A stretch of 64,000 bases of DNA from Pontibacter oryzae (GTDB lineage: Bacteria > Bacteroidota > Bacteroidia > Cytophagales > Hymenobacteraceae), in assembly GCF_003576375.1 (NCBI RefSeq), contig NZ_QWGE01000001.1, forward strand, positions 434,001 through 498,000, read 5' to 3'. A program made the position numbers and the translations under genes. Below the pieces are notes generated by a model, which was not told the origin of the DNA, did not search any database, and saw only the letters and a list, made by a program, of their open reading frames with translations. Numbering within the stretch: the stretch's first letter is position 1; each line of letters begins with the position of its first letter. This document shows, piece by piece, positions 48,379 to 58,503 of the stretch.

Positions 48379-50418
48379 CTACTTTTTGGAAAAAGGCTGC
48401 TTGAACTTAGCTAGAGACTCGTCTAGCCTTTTATCTAATTCGCTCTCTGGGTACAAAGCTCTTAAATACTCTTTTAGTGTCGGCCTTAAATGAAGCTCAA
48501 ATAACTGTTCAATATTATTGGGGGTAATTAACTTATGTTTAGCTATACCTGTCATTTTCATAAAAAACGAATGGCCAAACTCATATGACTTCCCTAATCC
48601 AAGTTCATTAGAAATATGATTGTTAAGCTTTTCACAAGCCTCAACATAAGTTTCTATATTATCAAAACCACTTCCATTTCTAAATTTAGTTTCTTCAAAA
48701 ACTACATCATAGTTACAGTCCTTACGAATCCACTTGAATCTTCTTCGAAGTGCTAAATCAAAAGCATCGATGTTTTTATCTACATCATTCATCATGCCTA
48801 TGAAGTAGACATTGCTAGGTACACCAAAATATGCATTATCATCTATCAACTCATAAGCTAACTCTGTTTTAACCTCTTTTTCTAACTGCTCTATTAATGT
48901 TGAATATTGAGTTTTTATCAAATTATTTGTGTCGTTCGATATAACATCATGCCGATAGTCCTTTTCTAGCCTTGATAAGGTCTCACCAAAAACAGAAGAT
49001 AAGTTAGCTCTATTGATTTCATCAACCACAAAATAAAACTTCTTATGTGGCTGCTTCTTTGCTTTTTTACAGAAACGTTTAAAAACGCCGTCAACTAACT
49101 CAAATTTAATGTTGCCTCCATCTGTAATACCTTTAGGTTTAATTCCCTCTATAAAATCCTCGTAAGTAAATGAGGGGTGAAACTGTACCATTTCATATCG
49201 ATCTCGATCTCCTTGGCAAACAAAATTTAGACTTTGCTGTACGGCGTAAGTCTTACCCGTTCCAGGAGGACCGTATAGAATAGCATTTGGAGTATTATCA
49301 TCCGCAATACCTTTGGTATTACTATACATCCACAAGAAGCTAGATAAGATGTACTGATCAACAAAGGAGCTATCATTCAAATCAAATAGTTGTTGAACAA
49401 CGCTATTTATAGTAGCATTCTTACCAAGGTTATACTTTTCTTCGCCATTAATAAATTCACTGTAGAGCTCATTAATTACATCATCAGAGTAGACATAAAT
49501 AAAGTCTGTCTGGTGATCAAGTACTGCTAGCTTTCTAAGAATTTGCTTTGCTCCTAAATTGCTACTCTCTACAACACGAACCTTCTCTAGTATATTGGTG
49601 GCTTTAACTATACTTTGGAACAAAGGCTTTATTTCATTATCAAAAGTTTTTTCCGCCTCTTCTCTTGTTGCTTTTGGGTTATTTTTACCAATAGTATAGG
49701 TTGTATTATCACTGTTTAGTTTTACTCCAAAGTTAATTGCCGTTCCTGGTTTAGATGAACCAAACAGAGATCTAGTGCTGCGTTCTAAAAAATTACACAA
49801 ATACCCACCTTCAAGCGATCCATCAGAATTACTTAACGTATTAGTGTAGTCGTCTAATGAGAAAGAGCCGTCAATGATTTTATTTTTATAAACATGCCAT
49901 GACTCTATTGTCGCATCATGTTTTTTTTCAATTGCTTTCCGGTCTTCTTTGAAGTTTACATTAAAATCAATCCACAACTGTTTTAATTGATCTTGCCGCT
50001 CCTCACTTAAGACGCTATTATTTTCCATTTCCTGTTTTATTAAAAGATAGTCTTGCTCTGTAATGCTTACTATTCTACCTCTTGTGTCTTTGTTAGATAT
50101 TTTAGAGTGCAGTCTGTCTTTATCGACATTATATAGCCATTTCTTTATGTGGCATATCTTTACAAGAAAAACATTATCACCATTGCTTATTATAAGTTTA
50201 CTAGTTTCCGCTACTATGGCTTCACCCCAATATACTTTGGTTTCAAACTCTTTTAATATAATTTTATCTCCTACTTTTGGTTTATTCGCTAAGCGCACAT
50301 TAGGTCGGAAATAATACTCTCTTGTTTGAATTATAGTCTTTGTATCCCAAATAGAATCGCCATATTCATCTGTTGGATAGTTAGCAAAAATGAAGTATTC
50401 TGTATTAGTTTTAGCCAT
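48379..50418 (-). CDS. mcrB: McrB-type AAA+ GTPase with N-terminal EVE-like reader domain
   Basis: The 679-residue protein begins with a domain of ~130 residues (EYFIFANYPTDEYGDSIW, PKVGDKIILKEFETKVYWGEAIVAE) that looks like a PUA-fold EVE/ASCH reader of modified bases. The AAA+ motor follows with Walker A GPPGTGKT (383-390) and DEINRANLSSVFGE (466-479), and a sensor/arginine part in DLALRRRFKW. McrB assembles on DNA, hydrolyses GTP and drives McrC. The start overlaps the HNH gene by eight bases. Confidence 0.85.
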   Translation of the reverse strand: MAKTNTEYFIFANYPTDEYGDSIWDTKTIIQTREYYFRPNVRLANKPKVGDKIILKEFETKVYWGEAIVAETSKLIISNGDNVFLVKICHIKKWLYNVDKDRLHSKISNKDTRGRIVSITEQDYLLIKQEMENNSVLSEERQDQLKQLWIDFNVNFKEDRKAIEKKHDATIESWHVYKNKIIDGSFSLDDYTNTLSNSDGSLEGGYLCNFLERSTRSLFGSSKPGTAINFGVKLNSDNTTYTIGKNNPKATREEAEKTFDNEIKPLFQSIVKATNILEKVRVVESSNLGAKQILRKLAVLDHQTDFIYVYSDDVINELYSEFINGEEKYNLGKNATINSVVQQLFDLNDSSFVDQYILSSFLWMYSNTKGIADDNTPNAILYGPPGTGKTYAVQQSLNFVCQGDRDRYEMVQFHPSFTYEDFIEGIKPKGITDGGNIKFELVDGVFKRFCKKAKKQPHKKFYFVVDEINRANLSSVFGETLSRLEKDYRHDVISNDTNNLIKTQYSTLIEQLEKEVKTELAYELIDDNAYFGVPSNVYFIGMMNDVDKNIDAFDLALRRRFKWIRKDCNYDVVFEETKFRNGSGFDNIETYVEACEKLNNHISNELGLGKSYEFGHSFFMKMTGIAKHKLITPNNIEQLFELHLRPTLKEYLRALYPESELDKRLDESLAKFKQPFSKK

Positions 50419-50833
50419 TATTCTTTAGGCGTTTAAGAAGGTAGCCTAACCGGTCAGCTTGAAATTCTTTATAATTAAGGCCTTGAAACACATCACTTTT
50501 ATCATTGTTACAGAAGTAGCAAGACAGAACGCAGTTGCCTAGTGAGTATTTTTCCTTGGGCAACAGTCGGTCAACTTCTAACCACATACTTCGGCTCTGC
50601 CCACGCCCGAGCACTCCATTTTGTGGAAATCGATTTGAAACAAGGATGCCTGTCATTACAATTTCCTAGCTTTCTTCCTCCCTTAACCCGCAGTAGTGAC
50701 ATACCTTTTCTGCTGATTCGTACCAGCTTTTGAACTCTTGATAGTCTATATAGCCACACTTCCCTTCTCGCCTTCTTCTATCAAAATCAGCTTTTAGTTT
50801 ATCTTCAGGTTTTGCTTTGTATCTAAAATTCAC
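50411..50833 (-). pseudogene. HNH endonuclease split by an in-frame TAG
   Basis: From a GTG at 50833 the minus strand reads MNFRYKAKPEDKLKADFDRR, ... EKVCHYCGLREEES, then TAG (50668-50666). It continues in the same frame as EIVMTGILVSNRFPQNGVLG, RSMWLEVDRLLPKEKYS and NCVLSCYFCNNDKSDVFQ. The two halves make one HNH domain: the CHYC and CYFC pairs would bind zinc, and the segment after WLEVDR belongs to the catalytic part. The stop codon separates the first zinc pair from the rest, so the protein is broken unless the stop is read through. It overlaps mcrB by eight bases. Confidence 0.75.
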
Positions 50834-51183
50834 GTTGGTATAAGATTTAATATATAAATCATATAGAAGCTATGGTTCGAGTAAAGCTTTAAACTACGAT
50901 TACTGTCAAGAGGTATAAGTTAAAGCCACCAAATATGCAGCTTTATAAATATATCACTTTATGATTAAATATTCATAGATTTTGTACTAAAATGATAGTA
51001 ATATCTATTCCCAAATATTAACTATTCTCAAAACGATACTCGTCCTTTTACTAAGATAAAAATAATGGGCCAGACATTGCTGGCCCATTATTTTTATCTC
51101 TATTAATATGCTTAGTGTTTTGTTAATTGACTGTGTAATTCTGAATTTATAGAATTAAGAAGGAGCATTAATGAGATGTAGTA
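50834..51183. other. Gene-free AT-rich interval
   Basis: This 350-base stretch contains the promoter region of the HNH-McrBC operon and the terminator of the type I restriction operon at 51058-51095. No coding region is seen. Confidence 0.5.
51058..51095. terminator. Terminator of the hsd operon
   Basis: AAAAATAATGGGCCAG at 51058-51073 and CTGGCCCATTATTTTT at 51080-51095 are perfect 16-bp inverted arms around ACATTG. On the minus strand the second arm ends in a T run, 89 bases after the hsdR stop. Confidence 0.85.
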
Positions 51184-54100
51184 TCAGTACAATGTAATTT
51201 GCGATCTTCTTTCATCTACCGTCCACATATCAGCTAATGCAGTAGCTTGTTTCAGTATCAAATCAACAGCATCCTGTGAAAAATCAGGTGGATAACCATA
51301 TCTCCTAAGGAGCCTTCTCACCATATTTCGAATTTTGGCTTTTACACTTTCCCTCACTTGCCAGTCAACTGTGGTACTTTCTCGCAGTCTTGCCGTTAAT
51401 TCTATAGCGACTTTCTTTAAGTTCTCATCTTGTAAAGCATTCTCACCAGTATTATGCTCTGCCAATGCAAAATAGAACCTGATTTCATCCTGCGAAAGCC
51501 CTAAATCTTGTTCCCTCTTAATAGCCTCCACAAAATCTTTATGCATTTCGATGAGCAACTCTATAACTTGAGCAGTTTCAATAGCCCTATTGTTGTACCT
51601 TCTCAAGGTATCAATCAGACGATCGCCATACTTCTTCTCTTGAACTACATTTCCTTTCGTTCGGGCTTTAATTTCATCCTTGAGCAATCTCTCTAATAAT
51701 TCAACTGCAAGATTTTTATGAGGCATTTGACGTACTTCCCTTAAGAATTCTTCAGAAAGCACACCAATATTCGGCTTTTCTAGCCCCACTAATTGAAACA
51801 CATCATCAACTCCTTCAGGAATAATAGCATTATCCAGAATGCGCTTTAATAGAGAGTTCTTTTCTTCGTTCAAACGCTTCTGATCTACATTCATACTCTT
51901 TATGAATGCAGTTTTTATGGCATTAAAGAAAGCTATTTCTAACTTCAACTCTTGAGCTTCTTCAAGTGTGCTGCACAAAGAATAAGCTTTATTCACAGCT
52001 GCCATCAGATCCAAAAATCTGCGCTTTCCTCTTTCACGCTCTTCCAGAATATGGTTGGCAGCAGGAATTAGCAACTTTAAAGGCTCTGTTTTGTAGGTAC
52101 TGTAGTTAAAGCCGTACATCATTCCACGTACCGCATCCAGATTTTTTAAGAGAATATGGTAAGCTTCTTGAGTTTTAAGAGTTGGTGATCCTTTTCCTTT
52201 AGATTCGGTGTAAGTCCTTAAAGCTTCTTTCAATTCATTAGCAATGCCAATGTAATCGACTACTAAGCCGCCCGGCTTGTCCTTGAATACTCTATTAACA
52301 CGTGCAATGGCCTGCATCAGGTTGTGACCACGCATGGGTTTATCAATATACATGGTATGACAGGCAGGGGCGTCAAAGCCTGTCAACCACATGTCACGAA
52401 CGATTACCAATTTCAATTCATCATCAAGATCTTTGAATCGCTTTTCTAAATCCTTTCGAGTGCGTGATGTATAGATGTGAGGGCGAAGCAACTCCTTGTC
52501 TGCAGCAGAACCGGTCATAACGATTTTTATAAATCCTTTGGCAGGATCTTCATTATGCCATTCAGGCCGTAGTGCAGTAATTTCATTGTACAGATTTACA
52601 CATATTTCACGGCTCATACATACAATTATGGCCTTACCTGGCAATAGCTTAGTCTTACCTTCGAAATGAGCAATGAGATCCTCAGCAACTTCTTTCAAGC
52701 GGGGTTCAGCACCAACCAATTTTTCCAAAGCCGCCCATTTGCTTTTAGTGCCTTCGCGCAGCACCAAGTCTTCCTCATCTTCAATTATCTCTTCTACCTC
52801 ATCGCTTAGCTTGTCAATCTTTGCACGATTAATATCCAATTTTGCTAGACGACTTTCATAATATATTGGGACAGTAGCGCCATCATCTACCGCATCCTGA
52901 ATATCATAAATACTCACCTCGTCTCCAAAAACAGCTCGAGTGTCTTTATCACCCTGAGAAATTGGCGTACCCGTAAAACCTATAAAGGTTGCTTCTGGAA
53001 GGGCATCGCGGAGATGCTTTGCATAGCCGTATTTATATTGCCCTGTTTTTGTATCTAACTTGGCTTTATCTCCATATTGCGAACGGTGAGCTTCATCGCT
53101 AATGACAACTACATTTGTCCGATTGCTGAGCTGTGGATGCTTATTTTCTCCATCACGTAAACCAAATTTTTGAATTGTTGTGAACACAATCCCCCCAGAT
53201 TTGCGTGTAGCAAGAATTTCCCGCAAATCTTCCCGACTTTCTGCTTGGATAGGAGTTTCACGTAATAATTCTTCAGATTGAGAAAAGGTTTTAAATAACT
53301 GTCCGTCAAGATCTGAGCGATCCGTTACTACAACGATTGTAGGATTCTGCATCTCAGGCTGCTGCATAAGCTTACCAGCATAGCAAACCATAGAAATGCT
53401 TTTTCCTGATCCTTGGGTATGCCAAACAACTCCTGCCTTTTTTGATCCCCGTTGAACTCGCTTACTATAATCCGCTCTAGGTTCAGCCCATTGATATTTC
53501 TCTTCTAGGTTGGCAGCTACTATAGTAGCCTGTACAGCATTTCGTACTGCATGAAATTGATGATATGCTGCAATTTTCTTTATCAACGAATCTCCATCTT
53601 GCTCATAGAGTACAAAATGGCGTAGATAATCTAAGAAAAGTACCGGTTTAAAGAATCCTTTGATAACGGCTTCTAACTGATACTCCAGCAAAGGCCGATC
53701 ATCCTCATTTTCAATAGTTCGCCAGGGGAGAAATCGTTCTTTCTTCGCTGTGAGTGAACCAATCCGGGCGGTAATACCATCGGATACTACTAGCGCCTCG
53801 TTGTAGATAAATAAATCTGGAATATCTTCTTTGTAGGTTTGCAGCTGATTGTAAGCATCCCATAAATCCGTATCTTCATTGGAAGGGTTTTTTAACTCCA
53901 AAATGGCTATAGGAAGTCCATTGATAAAAACAAGGATATCTGGTCTACGAGTAAACTTAGACCCTGAGATAGAAAATTGATTAACCACTGAAAAACTATT
54001 GCGCTCAGGGTGCTGAAAATCTATAAGATGAACTAGGTCCTTTTCCTTTACTCCGTTCCTTTCAACGTCAACATCAATACCCCGCAATAGCTGGTAGTGA

Positions 54101-54360
54101 AATATCTTATTTTGTTGTATAGACGAACCTGCCTCTGGGTTCTTTAACACCTTGACCACTTCTTCTAGCTTGCTGATAGGAATGTCAGGATTCAATTTTT
54201 GTAGAGACTGCAACAACTCTTTCTCTAGAACTACTTCCTTAAATGAAATCCGCATCGGGTTCTCACTCTCCGGTGCGATATCTTTCCCATTCAAGTAATG
54301 GTAGCCATTGTCCTGAAACCATGATAAGGTTACTTTTTCAAGCTCAATCTCATTTATCAT
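51184..54360 (-). CDS. hsdR: Type I restriction enzyme, R subunit
   Basis: The 1058-residue subunit carries a PD-(D/E)xK nuclease (RRPDILVFINGLPIAILELK) and an SF2 translocase. The translocase has VVWHTQGSGKSISMVC, VISDEAHRSQYG, ATFIGFTGTP and MWLTGFDAPACHTMYIDKP. The C-terminal region (~750-1058) fits the HsdR helical domain. It cleaves unmodified DNA after translocation, with HsdM and HsdS. It overlaps the SIR2-like gene by four bases (ATGA) and is last in the operon. Confidence 0.95.
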   Translation of the reverse strand: MINEIELEKVTLSWFQDNGYHYLNGKDIAPESENPMRISFKEVVLEKELLQSLQKLNPDIPISKLEEVVKVLKNPEAGSSIQQNKIFHYQLLRGIDVDVERNGVKEKDLVHLIDFQHPERNSFSVVNQFSISGSKFTRRPDILVFINGLPIAILELKNPSNEDTDLWDAYNQLQTYKEDIPDLFIYNEALVVSDGITARIGSLTAKKERFLPWRTIENEDDRPLLEYQLEAVIKGFFKPVLFLDYLRHFVLYEQDGDSLIKKIAAYHQFHAVRNAVQATIVAANLEEKYQWAEPRADYSKRVQRGSKKAGVVWHTQGSGKSISMVCYAGKLMQQPEMQNPTIVVVTDRSDLDGQLFKTFSQSEELLRETPIQAESREDLREILATRKSGGIVFTTIQKFGLRDGENKHPQLSNRTNVVVISDEAHRSQYGDKAKLDTKTGQYKYGYAKHLRDALPEATFIGFTGTPISQGDKDTRAVFGDEVSIYDIQDAVDDGATVPIYYESRLAKLDINRAKIDKLSDEVEEIIEDEEDLVLREGTKSKWAALEKLVGAEPRLKEVAEDLIAHFEGKTKLLPGKAIIVCMSREICVNLYNEITALRPEWHNEDPAKGFIKIVMTGSAADKELLRPHIYTSRTRKDLEKRFKDLDDELKLVIVRDMWLTGFDAPACHTMYIDKPMRGHNLMQAIARVNRVFKDKPGGLVVDYIGIANELKEALRTYTESKGKGSPTLKTQEAYHILLKNLDAVRGMMYGFNYSTYKTEPLKLLIPAANHILEERERGKRRFLDLMAAVNKAYSLCSTLEEAQELKLEIAFFNAIKTAFIKSMNVDQKRLNEEKNSLLKRILDNAIIPEGVDDVFQLVGLEKPNIGVLSEEFLREVRQMPHKNLAVELLERLLKDEIKARTKGNVVQEKKYGDRLIDTLRRYNNRAIETAQVIELLIEMHKDFVEAIKREQDLGLSQDEIRFYFALAEHNTGENALQDENLKKVAIELTARLRESTTVDWQVRESVKAKIRNMVRRLLRRYGYPPDFSQDAVDLILKQATALADMWTVDERRSQITLY

Positions 54361-55532
54361 GACTTCTTTCTTTTAAAATTAACTTTCTTTTCTATCAGGT
54401 CGAGAGCTAAAGAAATCATTTGCTCTATCATCTCATACTTTCCTTTTGGGAACCAAATAGGTCTAATATTTAGGCTGAGCAGTCTACTTTCTACATCAAT
54501 TTTCCATTGCGGCTCTTCCGGATTTTTATTCTCTAGAATAGCAAAGTGATCTGGTATGTCAAATTGATTCTCAGATTTAACGTTGTTAAATAAATCTAAA
54601 GTCTTATCTTGTTCTAGGCTACAGCCAAGAAACAGTAGAGAATAACTAATATAAATCTGCCTCAAAGTCTTTGGTAATGGCTTTGTAAAATCTATTTCAC
54701 TTGTTCCATCCTTATAGTAAGCATTGCTATATTGACTTTGGCAAAAAATGTAGCTGTCTTCGTACTCATAATCCCCATGCAGTTTCAGAATACAACGATC
54801 GTTTTTTATAAGTTTTGTAACAAACTTTTCTTGATTGACTCCTCTCATAAACCCTTGAAAGGGTTTTCCATCAGACTCAAAGACTACTTCTAAGATTTTA
54901 TCATAATTAGTAGTGATCACACAGCCTGAAGTCACTTTGGTTAATAGTCGAGGGACCCCCCATTTTACAAGGTCGTTTTTCTTCTCTAAACCTAATGGAA
55001 ACTTTTTTCTTATATAATGATTAAAAATAGTAGGATTATATTGGAAAAGACATTCTGCAGCTTGTAGATAATCATAAGAAGAAATAAGATCTTCAACACC
55101 ATTAAGTTTACCCAGACTATCATTGATATTCCTTAATGCTTCTTCCCAAAGTGGAAAATCAAAAGACTTGGAAATACCTGCTCCAATAAATGGTGCCACT
55201 CGTTTACGTTCGATAGCATCTTTTAATTCTTCAAATACAGATTCTTGTTCTGAGGTATACAAATACTCTATTAACTCATTGAACTTTTCTTGAGCTTCTC
55301 CATTTTGAAAATTGTCTAATTCATCATAGTAGGTTCCTCTCTCCACCCAGAAAAGAATTTCACTTGGCTTGAATTCATAAGGATCTCTATCACCAATCAA
55401 ACTATTTATTGAAACTAATTGGTCACTATCGAATACATCATTAAACTTTCCATTACTCACATAACCGCTTTGCAAGATATCTTCAATCTTCTTTATAGCA
55501 TGTTCGTTATCTTTGACAGTTTTGTTTTCCAT
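54357..55532 (-). CDS. SIR2-like NADase candidate inside the type I operon
   Basis: The 391-residue protein has an N-terminal extension (~1-105) of unknown fold and a SIR2_2 domain. That domain has GAGIS (117-121), VITTNYDKIL (205-214), the His of LKLHGDYEYED (252) and LLFLGCSLEQD (~299-309). These are the NAD-binding and catalytic marks. SIR2-like proteins in defence systems (Thoeris, pAgo partners, DSR) destroy NAD+ and abort infection. The gene lies between hsdS (six bases away) and hsdR (four-base overlap), so it is made with the restriction enzyme. Confidence 0.8.
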   Translation of the reverse strand: MENKTVKDNEHAIKKIEDILQSGYVSNGKFNDVFDSDQLVSINSLIGDRDPYEFKPSEILFWVERGTYYDELDNFQNGEAQEKFNELIEYLYTSEQESVFEELKDAIERKRVAPFIGAGISKSFDFPLWEEALRNINDSLGKLNGVEDLISSYDYLQAAECLFQYNPTIFNHYIRKKFPLGLEKKNDLVKWGVPRLLTKVTSGCVITTNYDKILEVVFESDGKPFQGFMRGVNQEKFVTKLIKNDRCILKLHGDYEYEDSYIFCQSQYSNAYYKDGTSEIDFTKPLPKTLRQIYISYSLLFLGCSLEQDKTLDLFNNVKSENQFDIPDHFAILENKNPEEPQWKIDVESRLLSLNIRPIWFPKGKYEMIEQMISLALDLIEKKVNFKRKKS

Positions 55533-55538
55533 GAGCTC

Positions 55539-56822
55539 TTAATTAACTTGAAGTTTACCAGACAAGAGTTTCGGAATCAGAGCATCACGTTGTTGCCTTA
55601 AATATTCAATTTGCAGAGTGTAATTTGAATCCATATCATAAAGGGGTAGCAAATAATCTTCTATGAGTTCAAATCCATCTTGATCAGGATAAGGCACTCG
55701 CAATCTTTTCATATCTGCAACAGTCACATGCCCAAGACCAGTTGTTTGTTTATTTTTAGCAATATTTATCAGTTCTGGTTTGAGATATTTAAGAAGATTG
55801 TATATATAAGCTTTCTTAACATCTGAATCAGTATTGATCAAAAAAATATGCTGATTAAGCCATCCCTTGCCACCAAACCATTTGAAAACCTCCAATGATG
55901 TCTCAGGACTACCTGACCATGAATATAGAAGTGCTCCATTGTCAATAGCATATTTTTCTGCAATTGCTTTTGCAGTGAATTTTGTTTGTGAGGTAATTCC
56001 TGACTTCAACTCCGCAATTTTCACTATAGGAAAACCATCTCTTTCACTCGAAAAGTCAGAGGATTTAAATACTGAACCATTTACATACTCCGCTGTATCA
56101 TAAAGCGCTTTCCATTCCCACCCCATTGGAATTTCTCCTTCGTCACTTTTTACCAATTCTTCTGGGAAAGAGTCTGCTGTGGCGGCCAGTTTTTGATATT
56201 GCTTTTGGAGTAGCTGTTCAATTTCTGCAGGCGATTTACCTGAAATAGCCTGTATAGCAGCTAGTTGAGTATCTATACCACTAGCCTTGGCTGCAACTTT
56301 TGCTCGTACTGGATCAAAGTCTTTAAACCATGAATTAAAAATTGTTTGGGATATGGATTCAATCAACTTAATGATTGCTCTACAATTATCTATTTTCTGA
56401 TCATATAGCCTTATAGCTCTACCTATTGACTTTCTGTCCTTAAAATCTTTTGGAATATTGATAGTAATCTGGTGTGCATTTTCTCTATTAAGTCCTGGAA
56501 CTGCAGAATCTGAGTTCATTTTAGTCAGCTCAAGTTGTTTTAATAGGTAATAAGAGAAAAACAATTCATCAAGATCATCCTTTATAGCATAAAAGGTTGT
56601 ATCAATTGCCCAAAATGGAACTGCAGAGATGCAAACCTCTCCTACAGAGCCCTTTCTACCTATTATTATTCCTGGTCTATTTACAAGTGCCTCATTATGT
56701 ATTCCGACAATTCCATTAGAACCATACACTGGAACTTCACCGTCTGTTCTGTTTGTTGATTTGAGAGCTTTTCCATAAATAAATGGGAGATACTCACCAA
56801 GTGTAGTCGTTTTAAACTCCAT
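55539..56822 (-). CDS. hsdS: Type I restriction enzyme, S (specificity) subunit
   Basis: The 427-residue protein has two target-recognition domains (from ~1 and from ~230), each followed by a helical spacer. Examples are GIIIGRKGSVGEVCI ... PGLNRENAHQITINIP and KQTTGLGHVTVADMKRLRVPYP. The first spacer contains the insert PAEIEQLLQKQYQKLAATAD seen in many HsdS. It directs HsdM and HsdR to a bipartite DNA site. It overlaps hsdM by 11 bases. Confidence 0.9.
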   Translation of the reverse strand: MEFKTTTLGEYLPFIYGKALKSTNRTDGEVPVYGSNGIVGIHNEALVNRPGIIIGRKGSVGEVCISAVPFWAIDTTFYAIKDDLDELFFSYYLLKQLELTKMNSDSAVPGLNRENAHQITINIPKDFKDRKSIGRAIRLYDQKIDNCRAIIKLIESISQTIFNSWFKDFDPVRAKVAAKASGIDTQLAAIQAISGKSPAEIEQLLQKQYQKLAATADSFPEELVKSDEGEIPMGWEWKALYDTAEYVNGSVFKSSDFSSERDGFPIVKIAELKSGITSQTKFTAKAIAEKYAIDNGALLYSWSGSPETSLEVFKWFGGKGWLNQHIFLINTDSDVKKAYIYNLLKYLKPELINIAKNKQTTGLGHVTVADMKRLRVPYPDQDGFELIEDYLLPLYDMDSNYTLQIEYLRQQRDALIPKLLSGKLQVN

Positions 56823-58503
56823 ACCCTAGCCCTCCCAACTGTTCTTTAATAAGTTGCTCCAGTCGGTCACTTGCATCAAAATGAGTTTTTAGTTCTCCTG
56901 TCAGCCGCTTCATTTTTTCATCAAAGGGTTCTACATCTCCTTTAGTTTCTGCGCTGCCAACATAGCGACCAGGAGTAAGTATATATTCGTTTTTAACAAT
57001 CTCTTCAAGTTTGACACTTTTACAGAAGCTGAGAACATCTTCATAACCTTTGCCTGTTTGCCAGGCATGAAATACATCAGCAATATCAGCAATGTCTTTC
57101 TCAGTAAAGTCGCGTAACACTCGGTCTTTCATATAACCTTTTTCACGAGCATCTATAAAGAGTACTTCTCCACTGCGATCCCGCTTGGAATCAGAGCTCT
57201 CTTTGTTCTTGGTCAGAAACCAGATACAGGCAGGTATTTGAGTATTAGTAAAGAGTTGTCCTGGTAAAGCCACCATACATTCTACTAAGTCGGCTTTGAG
57301 TACACTTTCTCTAATTTCACCTTCACCACTAGTTGTGGAGCTCATAGATCCGTTAGACAAAAGCAAGCCCATAGAGCCATGCGGTGCTAAATGGTAAATC
57401 ATGTGCTGCAACCATGCGAAGTTAGCATTACCCTGTGGTGGTGCTCCAAACTTCCAACGTGGATCACCCTCCAACTTTTCGTTCCACCACTCCCTCATAT
57501 TGAAGGGTGGATTTGCCATGATGTAATCAGCTCGTAAGTCAGGATGCAAGTCATTAGTAAGGGTATTGGCTGGGCCATGGCCGAAGTTAAAATCTATACC
57601 TCTAATGGCCATGTTCATGGCTGCCAGCTGCCAGGTAGTATGATTGTATTCCTGTCCATAAACAGAAATATCTCCTATTCTGCCGCCAAACTTTTCTACA
57701 AACCGCTCACTCTGAACGAAGAATCCACCAGAACCCATAGCAGGGTCGTATACTCTGCCTTTAAAAGGTTGGAGCATTTCCACAAAAAGCGTCACAATGG
57801 ATTTAGGCGTATAATATTGGCCTCCTTTCTTACCTTCGGCGCTAGCAAACTCCCCCAGAAAAAACTCATAGACATGCCCTAAAATGTCTTTGGCATGCAA
57901 AGAGCCGTATGCGGGAGGGATGGTATTTATGTGGTCGATCAGCTCAGACAATTTATCGTTGTCTAGGTTGAGCCGAGTGTATGTTTTATTGAGTATACCT
58001 TTTAGTTTAGAATTATCTTTTTCGATAGCATCTAGCGCATCATCTATTAGAAAATCTGCCCCTTTCATTTTTTCATACTTCTCTCCATTAGGGTTTTTCT
58101 TCACCCAAGGCAGATATGCACCAACAGGTAGTTTTGCTAGCTCTACTAATTTATTCCAGCGAGCACGCTCAGGCACCCAAAACACATTTTTCTCTGTATA
58201 AGAATCTCTTACTTCAAGCTCGTACTGGATTTCTGCTTCGTATTCCTCAGGTGTGCCAAAATCATTTGGATTTAGGAAGATTTCATGCTCCGGGTCACGC
58301 AAATTTCTATCAAGCTCTATTCTACGCTCCTCGAACGTATCACTAACATATTTTAAAAAAATAAGCCCTAGAACAGCATGTTTGTATTCAGCGGCTGAGA
58401 GTGTCGTTCTCAGTTTATCGGCAGCTATCCAAAGCTTTTTGTCTAATTCCTGTAAATACTTTTGCTCATCTGTATTTACTGACTGATTTGTAACTAAAGT
58501 CAT
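56812..58503 (-). CDS. hsdM: Type I restriction enzyme, M (methyltransferase) subunit
   Basis: From the ATG at 58503 (MTLVTNQSVNTDEQKYLQEL) the product has 563 residues; upstream codons to 58545 are unlikely coding. The N-terminal helical domain (LSAAEYKHAVLGLIFLKYVSD) precedes the adenine-N6 methylase with DPAMGSGGFFVQ and the catalytic motif IMANPPFNMREWW. It methylates the host sites. It is the first gene of hsdM-hsdS-SIR2-hsdR. Confidence 0.95.
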   Translation of the reverse strand: MTLVTNQSVNTDEQKYLQELDKKLWIAADKLRTTLSAAEYKHAVLGLIFLKYVSDTFEERRIELDRNLRDPEHEIFLNPNDFGTPEEYEAEIQYELEVRDSYTEKNVFWVPERARWNKLVELAKLPVGAYLPWVKKNPNGEKYEKMKGADFLIDDALDAIEKDNSKLKGILNKTYTRLNLDNDKLSELIDHINTIPPAYGSLHAKDILGHVYEFFLGEFASAEGKKGGQYYTPKSIVTLFVEMLQPFKGRVYDPAMGSGGFFVQSERFVEKFGGRIGDISVYGQEYNHTTWQLAAMNMAIRGIDFNFGHGPANTLTNDLHPDLRADYIMANPPFNMREWWNEKLEGDPRWKFGAPPQGNANFAWLQHMIYHLAPHGSMGLLLSNGSMSSTTSGEGEIRESVLKADLVECMVALPGQLFTNTQIPACIWFLTKNKESSDSKRDRSGEVLFIDAREKGYMKDRVLRDFTEKDIADIADVFHAWQTGKGYEDVLSFCKSVKLEEIVKNEYILTPGRYVGSAETKGDVEPFDEKMKRLTGELKTHFDASDRLEQLIKEQLGGLGYGV

